DNA of 64,000 nucleotides from NCBI RefSeq assembly GCF_014356525.2, contig NC_052511.1, positions 50,462,167-50,526,166 of the forward strand, written 5' to 3'. The translations under genes and the position numbers were made by a program. A model generated the notes under the pieces. It was not told where the DNA came from. It saw only the letters and a program-made list of their open reading frames with translations, and made no database searches. Position 1 is the first letter of the stretch, and each line of letters begins with the position of its first letter. This DNA is from Nilaparvata lugens. Lineage: Eukaryota; Arthropoda; Insecta; Hemiptera; Delphacidae. Shown here in pieces: positions 21,014-30,655 of the stretch.

Positions 21014-21141
21014 TTTTATTGTATTGGAATACATTTTATGAATAATAGACAGAAATTGATTTATAGAGGCTCGATAACTCACAGTTGGTCAGTTGTATTG
21101 TGTATCTTGAAACTATCCCTATAAATAAGATACATAATATC

Positions 21142-22013
21142 TGGACACCGAGCTTCGCTCTGGAGTACAAAAGCAAGCATAAAAGCATAGTTTATATTTA
21201 TTCATTTATTGATACACAGAACATAATTCTTCCAATTGGTCGGGGAAGGACTAACAGGCACAGCCCAAAACTGTAGCTTCTCCGAATTTTGATTTATACA
21301 CTATAGTCTAAAAAGTAGGTTATGTTTCATACACTTTCGAATTTAAGTCCAAATATTTTAAAACAGAAAAGTTCGAATATAGATTGATTACAAACCAAAT
21401 TGAATAACAAAATAACACTCACTAATCACCTGGAACTGTGAATAACTATGATTAATTAAACTTATTAATTATGAATAATTTTACTTTTCAAACCCTTAGG
21501 CTAGTTACATACACATCGATTTTTGGTCGTACGATATTTTACCGTCCTTATAAATTCTATTAGATTGAACAGATGATTTCAAACATATGATGTTTGCCAA
21601 GTTCCGTTTAATCTCATAGAATTCATAGTGACGACAAAATATCGTACGACCAAAAATCGATGTGTGTGTAACTAGCCTTAAGGTTCCTTCATCTTTCAGG
21701 TCGTGTTTATATTTTACAGCTGGCTATACGTCATCTTATGAATCTCGGGGATGCGATATTTTGATATTTCACATACTCACTTGCTCACTCACTTTTTACT
21801 ATCCACAGCTGTTTCAGCCAAGGATGAATTATCCTTTTAATGTCGTTCAGCGAGTTTCCTCAAGGATGAGACCTAGTGCAATCGAATTTTTATATCATAA
21901 ACCTACTATGTTCCAAATTTCGTGAAAACCGTTAGAGCCGTTTTCAAGATCCGTTAAACAGATAAGTAACCATATATATAAAAATATATACAGAAATTGC
22001 TCGCTTAATAGGA
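21142..22013 (-). mobile_element. Rep-A copy A4, interrupted by rep-G
   Basis: Minus strand starts at 22013 (TCCTATTAAGCGAGCAAT) and ends with the GAGCGAAGCTCGGTGTCC hairpin near 21145. It includes the internal module around 'cagcccaaaactgt' (21262 region). A 179-bp rep-G MITE sits inside. Confidence 0.65.
21499..21677. mobile_element. Rep-G palindromic MITE with TTA target duplication
   Basis: Starts GGCTAGTTACATACACATCG and ends with the reverse complement; flanked by TTA on both sides (21496-21498, 21678-21680). A GG start with a 3-bp TWA duplication is the pattern of PIF/Harbinger MITEs. Relatives lie at 50175-50325 and 57543-57880. Confidence 0.8.
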
Positions 22014-22401
22014 TTCTTCGGAAAGAATATTCAAAATATCTTTCCCACTAACTCTCTACTAAAACGTTAATTTCATTTGTTCAACTAAAGATTCATTTAT
22101 AAATATGAAAATGTTGTAAAAGTTTCATTTATATGAAGATTTGAGAACAAAACAGAAAATTAATGAATAAATTAGTTTAATGACACAGTTGGTCCGTTGC
22201 ATTGTGTGTGTATCTTGAAAGTATCCCTATAGATAAATATAAAAGGCTTGTATGTTGAGAATATTGTTGCAGGATAATTTTTGTTGGATAACAAGTATTG
22301 TTAAAAATCATAGACGGACAGCTCAAGGTGGGTTCCGAATTCCGTTACGAGGATGTCTATGTTGTGTTGTATTCTCCACAATGTTTAGCCTACACATTTC
22401 A

Positions 22402-22774
22402 GGGCCAGTTTCCGAGCTCGGGATTTGGGTGAGTTGTAGACTTTAAACAGCTGGAGTCAGCTGGAGTCAATTGGCTTTCCGAAACGGGGCGTAGTCGTAG
22501 TGATAGTAAAAGTCACGTTTAAATTGACTTTTGAAAAACTAGGAAAATTAAACACAAAATAAAATGAAGTAGCATCAATTTCAGCTATTTTGAATTATTT
22601 AGGAATGTTTCATTCCGTCAAGGAAAAACGTTTCCAATTATAGAAATGAGAGAATAAAGTATATTTGGCTACAACTATTCACTGCGACTACGCCCCGTTT
22701 TCGAAAACCAATTTTCTGACTCCAGCTGTTTAAAGTCTAGAACTTACCTAAATCCCGAGCTAAGAAACCGGCCC
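22402..22774. mobile_element. Rep-H MITE, copy H1
   Basis: Terminal inverted repeats GGGCCAGTTTCCGAGCTCGG and its near complement, followed inward by 'ttaaacagctggagtcag'. A second copy at 41951-42588 is split by rep-F, and a lone end lies at 14895-14943. No protein coding. Confidence 0.8.
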
Positions 22775-22927
22775 ATAGAGTTGAAACATTTAGATTATTT
22801 CAAAGTTTATTAATAATTTATATCATCCATGTTTGTATATAAATAACTGTTCAACGACCATTAATTCTTCAAGTTTTCTGCATAGATGAAGCTGTTTCAT
22901 CTTCAAATCTTATTCCTGTAGATAAAC

Positions 22928-23090
22928 TAGTAGTTCTGTGAACAGTAGACTTCGCGCTCAGTAAGTTACATTGACCTGCTGTTATGTTTTCTCAAAAATT
23001 TATAAATAATTCATCAGTTTAAAATGTCTAGAAAAAATCCTAAATAAATATAGAGCTTTCTGTCCTATCGTACCGTGACGTACGGCTATG
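22928..23090 (+). mobile_element. Rep-C copy C2, 5' part only
   Basis: Matches the first 160 bases of rep-C ('actagtagttctgtgaacag' to 'tcgtaccgtgacg') and then diverges. Confidence 0.65.
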
Positions 23091-23271
23091 ACTACTGAAG
23101 CCACTTCATCTTCACTCACATCTCTAGAGACAGAGTGATAAAAAACTTAAAACAGGAAGAAGAAGGATGAAAACTTCAAGACTTATTGAAAGTTCTGATC
23201 ATGAATTAGAAATAAGTTTGAGAGGGTGAAGCCTATAAAAGGGATAGGCCTCAACAGCTTTTATGGCTACA

Positions 23272-23745
23272 GTGAGATCACTTATAAATGTCAGCATTAC
23301 TCATCAGAAACATATAATGCTTACCATCTAACCTATGCTGTCAGGAGTGGAATATCACTATAAACAAATAACGTTTATAGCATTGGTAGGATTCACTATA
23401 AACTGTCAGAATTTCTTATGGATAACATCAATGCCTCCCATTTAAACAATGATGACAAAGTGCAATCCACTATAAATATAAACGCGTTTATAGCTGTTTT
23501 GGAATTTCTCAAGAATAACATAAATACTTACCATACAATCAATTCTGATAGTAGTGAATAAAACTGCCAGGATTGTACCTTATTGAGGGTTAAGTGTAAG
23601 AGAGGGCCGGCTGCGCCCTAACTTCGCCCTCCTAGGTTCTTAATAAAGGCAGCTAATCAATCAATCAATTACATCAATACTCTTCATTAACAGATACTGA
23701 CAGTTGTAAGTGAATTTCTCGATACATACGCATCAATATTGAATG
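23272..23745 (+). repeat. Cluster of four rep-L stem-loops (L3-L6)
   Basis: L3 (23272-23360), L4 (23389-23474), L5 (23486-23565) and a half copy L6 (23668-23720) follow each other. Each full copy has a left arm like 'actgtcagaatttcttatg', a middle like 'aacatcaatgcctcccat' and a right arm like 'aaacaatgatgaca'. 'cactataaa' flanks recur between them. Confidence 0.6.
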
Positions 23746-23760
23746 GCCTGCAGTTCCACA

Positions 23761-23950
23761 GTGAGGTCCACGTTATAATGGCAGTCAGTTTGATTAGCAA
23801 TGGTATTGCTATCCTTGTCTATCATTCAACAAAGCGGGTAGCGCTATCTCTTTCTCACTGTGTTCTGTTGCCAGATCGTCTGTAGAATGTAGAATTAATA
23901 ATATTGATTGATAAAATATTTTATCTTAATTATGAAAATTCATAAAATTA
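23761..23950 (-). mobile_element. Rep-I MITE copy I1, truncated
   Basis: Starts GTGAGGTCCACGTTATAATG and matches the reverse complement of the right half of I3 (43051-43416), e.g. 'ctatccttgtctatcattca'. The match stops at 'ttatgaaaattcat', where the GA-rich tract begins. Confidence 0.7.
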
Positions 23951-24772
23951 GAAGAAGAAGATAAAAGGATGAGAGGAAAGAGAAAAATTAGAAGAAGACA
24001 AAACGATGAGAGGAAAGAGAAAAATTAGAAGAAGAAGACAAAAGGATGAGAGGAAAGAGAAAAATTAGAAGGGAAAGAAGAAGAAGAGAAGGAGGCAGAA
24101 GGAGATAGAGAAAAAGAGGTAGAAGAGGAAACAGAAGAAAAAAAGCCGGTGAAGAGGATGAATGCAGAGAGGAATAAGAAGATGAGGAAGAGAAAGAAGA
24201 AAAAGGAGATGAGGATGAAGGAGAAACGAGGGAGAAGAAGTTGATGAAAATTGAAAAAGATGGAGAAGAGGAGGAAAACCGAGATGATAAATTAAAGAAA
24301 AATAAGTAAACATGAGAATTAGGAGGGGTAGAATTGGAAGAAGCAGAAGATGAAGGAGGAGAGGGAGAATAAGAAGAAGAAGCAAAAGAAAAAAAAGAGG
24401 GAAACAGAGAAGATTCATGAAAGAAGGAAGGGGAAGTTGATGAAGCAGAAGAAGGAGAAGAAGATGGAGGAGGAGGAGATGCAGGAGAATGAGATGGAGG
24501 AAAAGGAGATGGAGGAGAAAGAGATGGAGGAGAAATAGATGGTGGAGAAGAAGAAGGAGAAGAAGAAGAAGAGAAGAAGAAGAGAAGAAGAAGAAGAAGA
24601 AGAAGAAGAAGAAGAAGAAGAAGAAGAAGAAGAAGAAGAAGAAGAAGAAGAAGAAGAAGAAGAAGAAGAAGAAAAAGGAGAAGAAGAAGAAAAAGAAGGA
24701 GATGAAGAAGAAGAAGATGAAGAAGGAGAGAAAATGTTTGAAAAAGAGAGACGAATAAAAAGAAGAAGCTAG
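23950..24772. repeat. GA-rich tract with pure (GAA)n core
   Basis: Purine-only DNA for about 800 bases, with an uninterrupted GAA core at about 24590-24671. Open frames on both strands (poly-Glu, poly-Lys, poly-Leu/Ser) are by-products of the trinucleotide. Confidence 0.9.
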
Positions 24773-24899
24773 AAGTGCTTACCGTCTTCACTTGTATTGT
24801 TGTAAGTTTAAACTCTTCAAATTTAAGACCATAACTATACTGAAATGGGCCGAGGTTCTATTCGCTGAAAGTCGTAAAACTTTGGTTGTTCTGGGGAGT

Positions 24900-25281
24900 T
24901 ATTGCTGCTTCTTTTTCTTCTTCTTCTTCTTGTTCTTCTTCTTCTTCTTCTTCTGCTACTTCTTTTTCATCCTCTTCTCCTTCTTCATTTCTTTCCCCTT
25001 TTCTGCTCAATCTAACTGCTTTTTATTATTCTCACAGAAAACTTTCGAAAGATTTCTAGCTCTTCCGATGCAGTCGTTCTTTTTCTTCCTCTACTTCTTC
25101 CTTCTCTCTTGCTTCTTCTTCTTCTTCCATAAATTCTCTGTGTTTTACTCTCCTTTCCTCTTCTTCTTCTCCACCTTCCTCTTCTACTTCTTCATCTCTC
25201 CCCCCTTTTCTGCTTAATCTAACTGCTTTTTTTTTCTCACAGAAAACTTTCGAAATATTTCTAGCTCTTTCGATGCAGTCT
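24900..25281. repeat. CTT-rich tract with a 200-bp-spaced duplication
   Basis: 'caatctaactgctttttatt' through 'tcttccgatgcagtc' (about 25008-25075) recurs at about 25214-25280 as 'taatctaactgctttttttt' through 'tctttcgatgcagtc', separated by CTT runs. Confidence 0.75.
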
Positions 25282-25361
25282 AAGTTTGGATGATGCAGTG
25301 CAAAATTCATGCATACAAATCGAGATCAAGACCGTCTCTAACTTCAAAACTAGAATACTTC

Positions 25362-25455
25362 AGTCACATTTACTTCAAATGTTTAGCATTGTTAGAATGG
25401 GAGGCAACGATGTGCTGCATAAGGAATGCTGACTGTTTCAAGTGGATGTAAATAC
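25362..25455 (-). repeat. Rep-L stem-loop, copy L7
   Basis: One of the best-preserved copies. On the minus strand it reads 'cagtcagcattccttatg', a loop containing 'cgttgcctcccattc', then 'aacaatgctaaacatttga'. Its outer flanks 'atttacatccactt' and 'gaagtaaat' also pair. Confidence 0.65.
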
Positions 25456-25466
25456 AGAAACAAAAT

Positions 25467-25520
25467 CTATAATCCATACAAAACAACTCCTGACTTGGAG
25501 GAATATGCGGAGCAGAGGAA
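25467..25520 (+). repeat. Rep-J 50-bp motif, copy 2
   Basis: Contains 'cctgacttggaggaatatgc' and follows L7 by 12 bases. See 2389-2443 and 37965-38018. Confidence 0.55.
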
Positions 25521-25962
25521 TAGAATTTGATTGATTATCTACTTCACATTACAAATGAATTATTTATTCATTATTATAATAATTATAAATTTTTATATGA
25601 ATATAAATTATTTCTATTATAAAGCAAATAAAATCTGGTGTGGCGCACTCACACAACTTCCCTTGCCGTTATGAAAATTGATCACCTGACGCTAGTGTTC
25701 ACACGCATCTCAAGTCTACTATTCCAAGATCTGAGCCAGCTGGTGACAGGACAAAAACTCTGGAGACACACGAGGTCTGCTATCTCTTCATAGTGAATGA
25801 TTCAATAGAATCAACAGTTGCCAACAGTTTGCAATAATTGAATAATCACATTTCCTCGAATTCCGAGCTTATTTTCAATTTCAGGTGAAAATGTTACAAA
25901 ACATAAATGGTAAAGATTCTCATGCTCAAAGTTGGCAGTTGATAGAGTTTATCAATGACTAT

Positions 25963-26154
25963 CTTCTTCTTCTTCATGTACCGTCTCCATGGCGGAGGTT
26001 GGCTATCATGATGGCGATTTTAATTTTATCTACAGCTGCTCTGAATAGGTCATTGGATGTACACTGGAACCAATCCCTTTAGTTGCGCAACCAAGATATT
26101 CGTCTTCTGCCCACTGATCTCTTGCTCTTGCCTGTCATTTTTCCTGTTATAGTC
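25963..26154 (-). mobile_element. 5'-truncated LINE fragment with GAA tail
   Basis: Present in E1 but absent from E2, which serves as the empty site. Flanked by a perfect 12-bp target duplication ATCAATGACTAT (25951-25962 and 26155-26166). On the minus strand its 3' end is a short GAAGAAGAAG tail. Confidence 0.9.
25974..26154 (-). pseudogene. LINE ORF2 C-terminus with one in-frame stop
   Basis: The minus-strand frame gives KMTGKSKRSVGRRRISWLRN, a stop, then RDWFQC..., and ends KIKIAIMIANLRHGDGT with TGA at 25974-25976. The block GRRRISWL..LR.W..., then LFRAA and MIANLR.GDGT, is the C-terminal signature I associate with an insect non-LTR reverse-transcriptase lineage; the clade name is not asserted. 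The internal stop and 5' truncation make it dead. The same terminal peptide occurs at 60066-60111. Confidence 0.8.
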
Positions 26155-26377
26155 ATCAATGACTATATTAGATATAAATTTGATCAAAATCGTTGGAGCC
26201 ATTCTCGAGAAAATTGCGAGAAACCCTGTTTTTGACAACATTGTCGCCATTTTAGCCGCCATTTTGTATTGCATTTGATCGAAATTATTCGTTTCGGATC
26301 CTTATAGTGTAAGGATTTAGTTCGAATTTAAAGTTATTCCGTTAATTGGGAGATGAGATATCGTGTACATAGACGCA

Positions 26378-26419
26378 CATACACACACACACACACACAT
26401 ATATATATACACACACACA

Positions 26420-26514
<95 letters not shown>
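26378..26514. repeat. (CA)n microsatellite in E1
   Basis: Almost uninterrupted CA/TG dinucleotides within rep-E. E2 has a CA array at the same place (37607-37765), so the microsatellite is part of the mobile unit. Confidence 0.95.
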
Positions 26515-26517
<3 letters not shown>

Positions 26518-26984
26518 CATACATACAGACCAATACCCAAAAACCACTTTTTTGGACTCAGGGGACCTTGAAACGTATAGAAATTCAGAAATTGGGGTAC
26601 CTTAATTTTTTTCGGAAAGCAATACTTTCTTTACCTATGGTAATAGGGCAAGGAAAGTTACAAACTTATCGATTCAGCTATAGAATGTTGAGTTCACATT
26701 AACACAGAACTGTAGAATAAAGCAGGTGAAGAAACTAAATCACATCTGAAACAAAACCAATCATTTTCTTCTGCTTTCTGTGGAAATCATGTAATTTACT
26801 CCTATTCCAGCTAGTGTGAACCTGATTCAGACTATTATTTCTGTTCAATTTATGAGAAATTCCGTGTAGACTATAATGGTGGTAGAGCAAACAACTATTC
26901 CCAATTTGTTTAATACGGGAAGAAAATAGGAATACTGTATCGTGATCTACCATTGACTAAATTGAATTAGAAAACGACACGCGA

Positions 26985-27150
26985 TGTCATTTTTCACTTT
27001 CTTCATCATGATTTTCTTCTCCTTCTTCTTCATCTTCTTCTCCTTGTCCTTCTTCTTCTCCTTCTTCTTCTCCTTCTTCTCCTTCTTCATATTTTCTTTT
27101 CCTTCTTCTTTTTTTTCTTCTTCTTCTATGTTTTTTTTTTATCTTCTCTT
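26985..27150. repeat. CTT-rich tract
   Basis: Pyrimidine-rich stretch with CTTCTT and CTCCTTCTT units. Rest of 26660-27330: nothing recognised. Confidence 0.8.
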
Positions 27151-27369
27151 TCTACAACTCATATTATTTCTTGTCATTCAGCCTAAACTCATTCCTTTCA
27201 TTGATACTGTTAGTGTCCACAGAAATTCATGAAGCCTATAATAAAGGATTACTTCATGATGATTTGAACTGTTACTAACCTCATTATTTTCATCCATTCC
27301 CAGAAAAATGTCCCTCTCTTTTTTATTAATTCAATGTTTTTCCAAAGTATTCTAATGTCTCTTTATCTA

Positions 27370-28060
27370 AGATCCCATTTATCGAGAACAAATGAACAGA
27401 AATTGTTAAAATTTAATACAGAAGCTAAGCTAGGGTGTAATAATGTTGTGTTAGGAGGAATTTGCAATAACGTCCAAGATACGCTCAAAATTAGTGTTTT
27501 TGCTTTTTCTCAGATTTATCGAGAACAAATGAACAGAAATTGTTCAAATTCAGTACAGAAGCTAAGCTAGGGTGTAATAATGTTGTGTTAGAAGGAATTT
27601 GAAATAACGCCAAAGATACGCCCAAAATTAGCGTTTTGCCAGCGTTTTTTGCTTTTTCTCAGATTTATCAAGAACAAATGAACAGAAATTGTTAAAATTT
27701 AGTACAGAAGCTAAGCTAGGGTGTGATAATGTTGTGTTAGAAGGAATTTGAAATAACGCCAAAGATTAGCGTTTTTCCAGAGTTTTTTGCTTTTTCTCAG
27801 CTTTATCAAGAACAAATGAACAGAAATTGCTCAAATTTACTACAGAAGCTCAGCTGGGGTGTAATAATGTTGTGTTAGTAGGAATTCGAAATAACGCCAA
27901 AGATACGCCCAAAATTAGCGGGCTTTCTCAGTTCTTTCATCAAGTAATAGACAGAAAATGTTCAAATTTGGTACAGAGGTTTAGCTAGGGTTTAAAAATT
28001 TTGTGATGAGGTGACTTTAATATTTCATCAAAGATACGCCCAAAATCAGCGTTTTCTCAG
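27370..28060 (+). repeat. Five-unit tandem repeat, unit about 130-150 bp
   Basis: Units begin 'cagatttatcgagaacaaat' or variants at about 27368, 27510, 27659, 27797 and 27929, and contain 'acagaagctaagctagggtg' and 'aagatacgcccaaaattagc'. Units lose identity toward the right end, where 'tctgcgttttctcagttt' is itself triplicated. Confidence 0.85.
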
Positions 28061-28140
28061 TTTCTCTGCGTTTTCTCAGTTTCTCTGCGTTTTCTCAGTA
28101 CTTTGACCTCCTGATGGAATGAAGCATGCTCAAATGAAAA

Positions 28141-28257
28141 ATGCAGGCGAGCGAAGCGAGTTCGCTGATCTCATTTCTGGACGATCCAGTCGGAGGTCCA
28201 GAGGGCGGTGCCCCCTGACTAGACGGATATGGCGAGCGAAGCGAGCCTGACGGCTAG
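28141..28257 (+). mobile_element. Helitron 3' end
   Basis: Ends with hairpin GGCGAGCGAAGCGAGCC, TGACGG and CTAG followed by T (28258), identical in design to 3714-3755. The first part holds a second, related hairpin 'gcaggcgagcgaagcgag' also seen at 35190-35225. No 5' end is identified. Confidence 0.6.
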
Positions 28258-28338
28258 TCCTATAATATACATCCACTATATTAACATTGTGATATACAGG
28301 ATCCTCTTGCATCGTAAAACACAAGCTTATACCTTGGT

Positions 28339-28583
28339 ATTCTAAAGCTGCGTACACATATACACTCTTCCAACCCGCACCGAGCACGCTCCTCCCTCGT
28401 ACCGCCCTCGTTCCTCCATCGAACCACAGTCGCTCCGCCCACGCACCCATCATGTACGTTACGGAAGATGTTAGATCTTCTCGCTTTCCCCGGTCGTACC
28501 ACTCTTGCTCCCCGGTCGATCATCAATCGCTCTGCTGGAGTGACGTTCGGTTGCGGAGCAGGGCGAAAGTCTGTACGCACCTT
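28339..28583 (-). mobile_element. Rep-N GC-rich MITE, copy N1
   Basis: About 245 bp, much richer in GC and CpG than its surroundings, with ends AGCTGCGTACAC and GTACGCACCT. N2 (54529-54783) is the inverted counterpart, sharing 'cgctctgctggagtgacg' and 'acggaagatgttagatctt'. The 160-codon open frame across it is not conserved in N2. Confidence 0.75.
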
Positions 28584-28856
28584 TATAACCAGCTGACTAC
28601 AGACTGATATTATTATATATTGTATTTCATCATGCAATAGGCCCCAGGTATTATAAATGAATGAAGAAACAATATTTGGAACAATGTATACAGGTATATT
28701 AAGATTCGTCAGACAAGAGTGTTTGAATTGTTTGTCTATTACAGTGCTGCCATCCATCAGCAAAGTGGCGAACTAGTTTTATCAACTGAACCACACTCTG
28801 TTCCCCGCAATAATTCACACTGATAACACACGTTCCATGCACGAAAACCATCAAGT

Positions 28857-28940
28857 TATATTCACTTCAAAATGTCAGCATTTGTTGAATTGGAAACATT
28901 CGTGCTATTCATAAGGAACACTGACAGTTGGGCAAATTTC
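28857..28940 (-). repeat. Rep-L stem-loop, copy L8
   Basis: On the minus strand, 'aactgtcagtgttccttatg' pairs with 'aaatgctgacattttgaagt', bracketing a loop of about 30 bases. Confidence 0.6.
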
Positions 28941-28992
28941 TTAAATAACGCACTATTTTGTACATTTCCATTATAAAAGGATATATAAAATA

Positions 28993-29550
28993 TTGACCGA
29001 GCGAAGTGAGGTCTAAGATTCAAGTCGACGGTTTGGCATTTCTCTTTATGTTTAAATTTTTATATGTTGCACATTTACGGTGAAACGCGGTGATAGATTT
29101 TTATGAAATTTAACAAGTATGCTCCTTTTTAAATTGCACGTCGACGTATATACAATGTTTTTGGAAATTTTGCATTTCAAGGATACTATAAAAGGAAAAA
29201 GGAGCCTTCTTCATACGCCAATATTGGAGTAAAAATCAGACTATAGAATTATTCATCATATATCAGCTGTCTAGTGGACTATAATACTACCCACTCAAAA
29301 ACATCGAACATCTTAAAAATGTTTCTTTTCATCAACGTTGTAGATAGTTGCAGCCAGACCTGATAACAGCGCTCACACTCACATTCCGGGACGACACGTC
29401 ACGGTACGACAGGACAGAAAGCTCTATGTTTATTTAGGATTTTTTCTAGACATTTCAAATTGATACATTATTTATTAATTTTTGGAAAACATAACAACAT
29501 ATCAATGTAACTTACTGAGCGCGAGGTCTACTGTTCACAGAACTACTAGT
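28993..29550 (-). mobile_element. Rep-C copy C3, nearly full length
   Basis: Reverse copy from TGACCGAGCGAAGTGAGG to 'cacagaactactagt'. At about 558 bp it is the best estimate of the intact unit. It contains 'gtgagcgctgttatcagg' on the minus strand. Confidence 0.75.
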
Positions 29551-29759
29551 GATATTTATTCATTAGAATATAAGGCACAAAATCAACACTATCACTCGCC
29601 TGCTCTCATTGCAATAACGTTGCCCTACACGCAAATGAAAAAATACGTCAATATCATTTGACCAACATTATAACCGCTTCGACAACTCCAGCCACCATAT
29701 TGGATTTTATTGACCTCGACGTTAACGTTAATAACTGTCAATCAACCTTAATTTTTTGG

Positions 29760-30113
29760 GGAGAGAGAGAGTGTGCCTGTAAAAGAGAGAGGGAGGGCGA
29801 AAAATGATGGGAGTAACAGAGAGAGGGGATGCAAGTAAAGAAGGTTAAGGAGAATAGTAGGAGAATAATGATAAAGAAGGAAGTATGAGACAGGAGAAGG
29901 AAGGATATTGGAGAAAAAGGAAGAGGAAGAAGATTAAAGAATGAGGAAGAAGAAGGAGATTGAAAAAATGAAGATAAGGGAAAGTGAGCGATTTGAGTAG
30001 ACAGAGAGAGGGACGAGGCTATAGATTTCGAAGTGAGAGAAGAGGGAGGATGATGGTTGTGGGAGAGAGAAAGAATGATAGTAGGGTCGAAAATTGAGAG
30101 ACCATGGATAACC
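29760..30113. repeat. GA-rich tract left of K1
   Basis: Purine-rich, with GAGAGA and GAAGAAG units; no coding signal. Confidence 0.8.
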
Positions 30114-30320
30114 GGGAATCTGCAACTTGCGCCCAGCGGTCAGAATGTGTTTGGGAGGAATCTTCAATTTGCGCCCAGCGGTCTGAATGTGTTTGGGGGA
30201 ATCTACAACTTGCGCCCATCGGTCAGAATGTGTTTGGGGGGAATCTACAACTTGCGCCCAGCGGTAAGAATGTGTTTGGGGGAATCTGCAATTTGCGCCC
30301 AGCGGTCAGAATGTGTTTGG
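30114..30320 (+). repeat. Terminal 42-bp tandem array of K1
   Basis: Five units, each containing 'cttgcgcccagcggtc' (or one-base variants) and 'gaatgtgtttggg'. Confidence 0.95.
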
Positions 30321-30655
30321 GCACTCACAGATTGAACGTAACAAAGTGAACGTCCGTGACGTCATCACGAGTGATGGCATTTCGCTCTCACTAGCAGCCG
30401 ACATTACGTTCCCCGAATGAAGGAGTTAAATTCAAATTCACTGCAGTATCCTAAGGATGCTTCAAGCAAAACACTACTGTATTATGACAACATATTAGCA
30501 AAGTTAATGAGATACAGATTTCTAACCTGTGATTCCATTCTTATTGATAATAAAATATTGGGCTAGAACCATGACTGTACGATCATTCTTCACGATCTTC
30601 ATTAAAAATTATCTTCAATGAATGATCACTGTCAAATTGGTTGTAACAACATAAT

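Larger units (their letters stand above)
25634..26659 (+). mobile_element. Rep-E copy E1, carrying a CA microsatellite
   Basis: Begins around 'ctggtgtggcgcactcacac' and ends 'tagggcaaggaaagt'; the inner 'aactt..cccttgcc' near the start is the inverted form of the end. It aligns with E2 (36948-37890) apart from a 192-bp LINE insertion (25963-26154) present only here. No intact protein. Confidence 0.75.

Noticed and set aside
23272..23580. Considered a CRISPR-like array because of regularly spaced repeats
   Set aside because: Units are imperfect hairpins without identical repeats or unique spacers, and the DNA is eukaryotic.
23988..24791. 267-codon minus-strand frame and overlapping poly-Glu/poly-Lys frames
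   Set aside because: They translate a (GAA)n microsatellite and its GA-rich halo; all frames stay open because the tract lacks stops.
26317..26605. Cys-Val and His-Thr repeat frames over CA arrays (also 37546-37820)
   Set aside because: Pure dinucleotide repeat translated in several frames on both strands; part of rep-E.
27334..27570. Repeat-protein-like frame
   Set aside because: Translation of the 140-bp tandem repeat; the frame is not preserved across units.
28281..28763. 160-codon minus-strand frame
   Set aside because: Spans the GC-rich MITE N1 and unrelated flank; not maintained in copy N2.
30057..30349. Frames with repeated CAQRSECVWG or LAPSGQNVFG units (also 36195-36521), which look like a repeat protein
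   Set aside because: They are translations of the 42-bp terminal array of rep-K, open in several frames on both strands.
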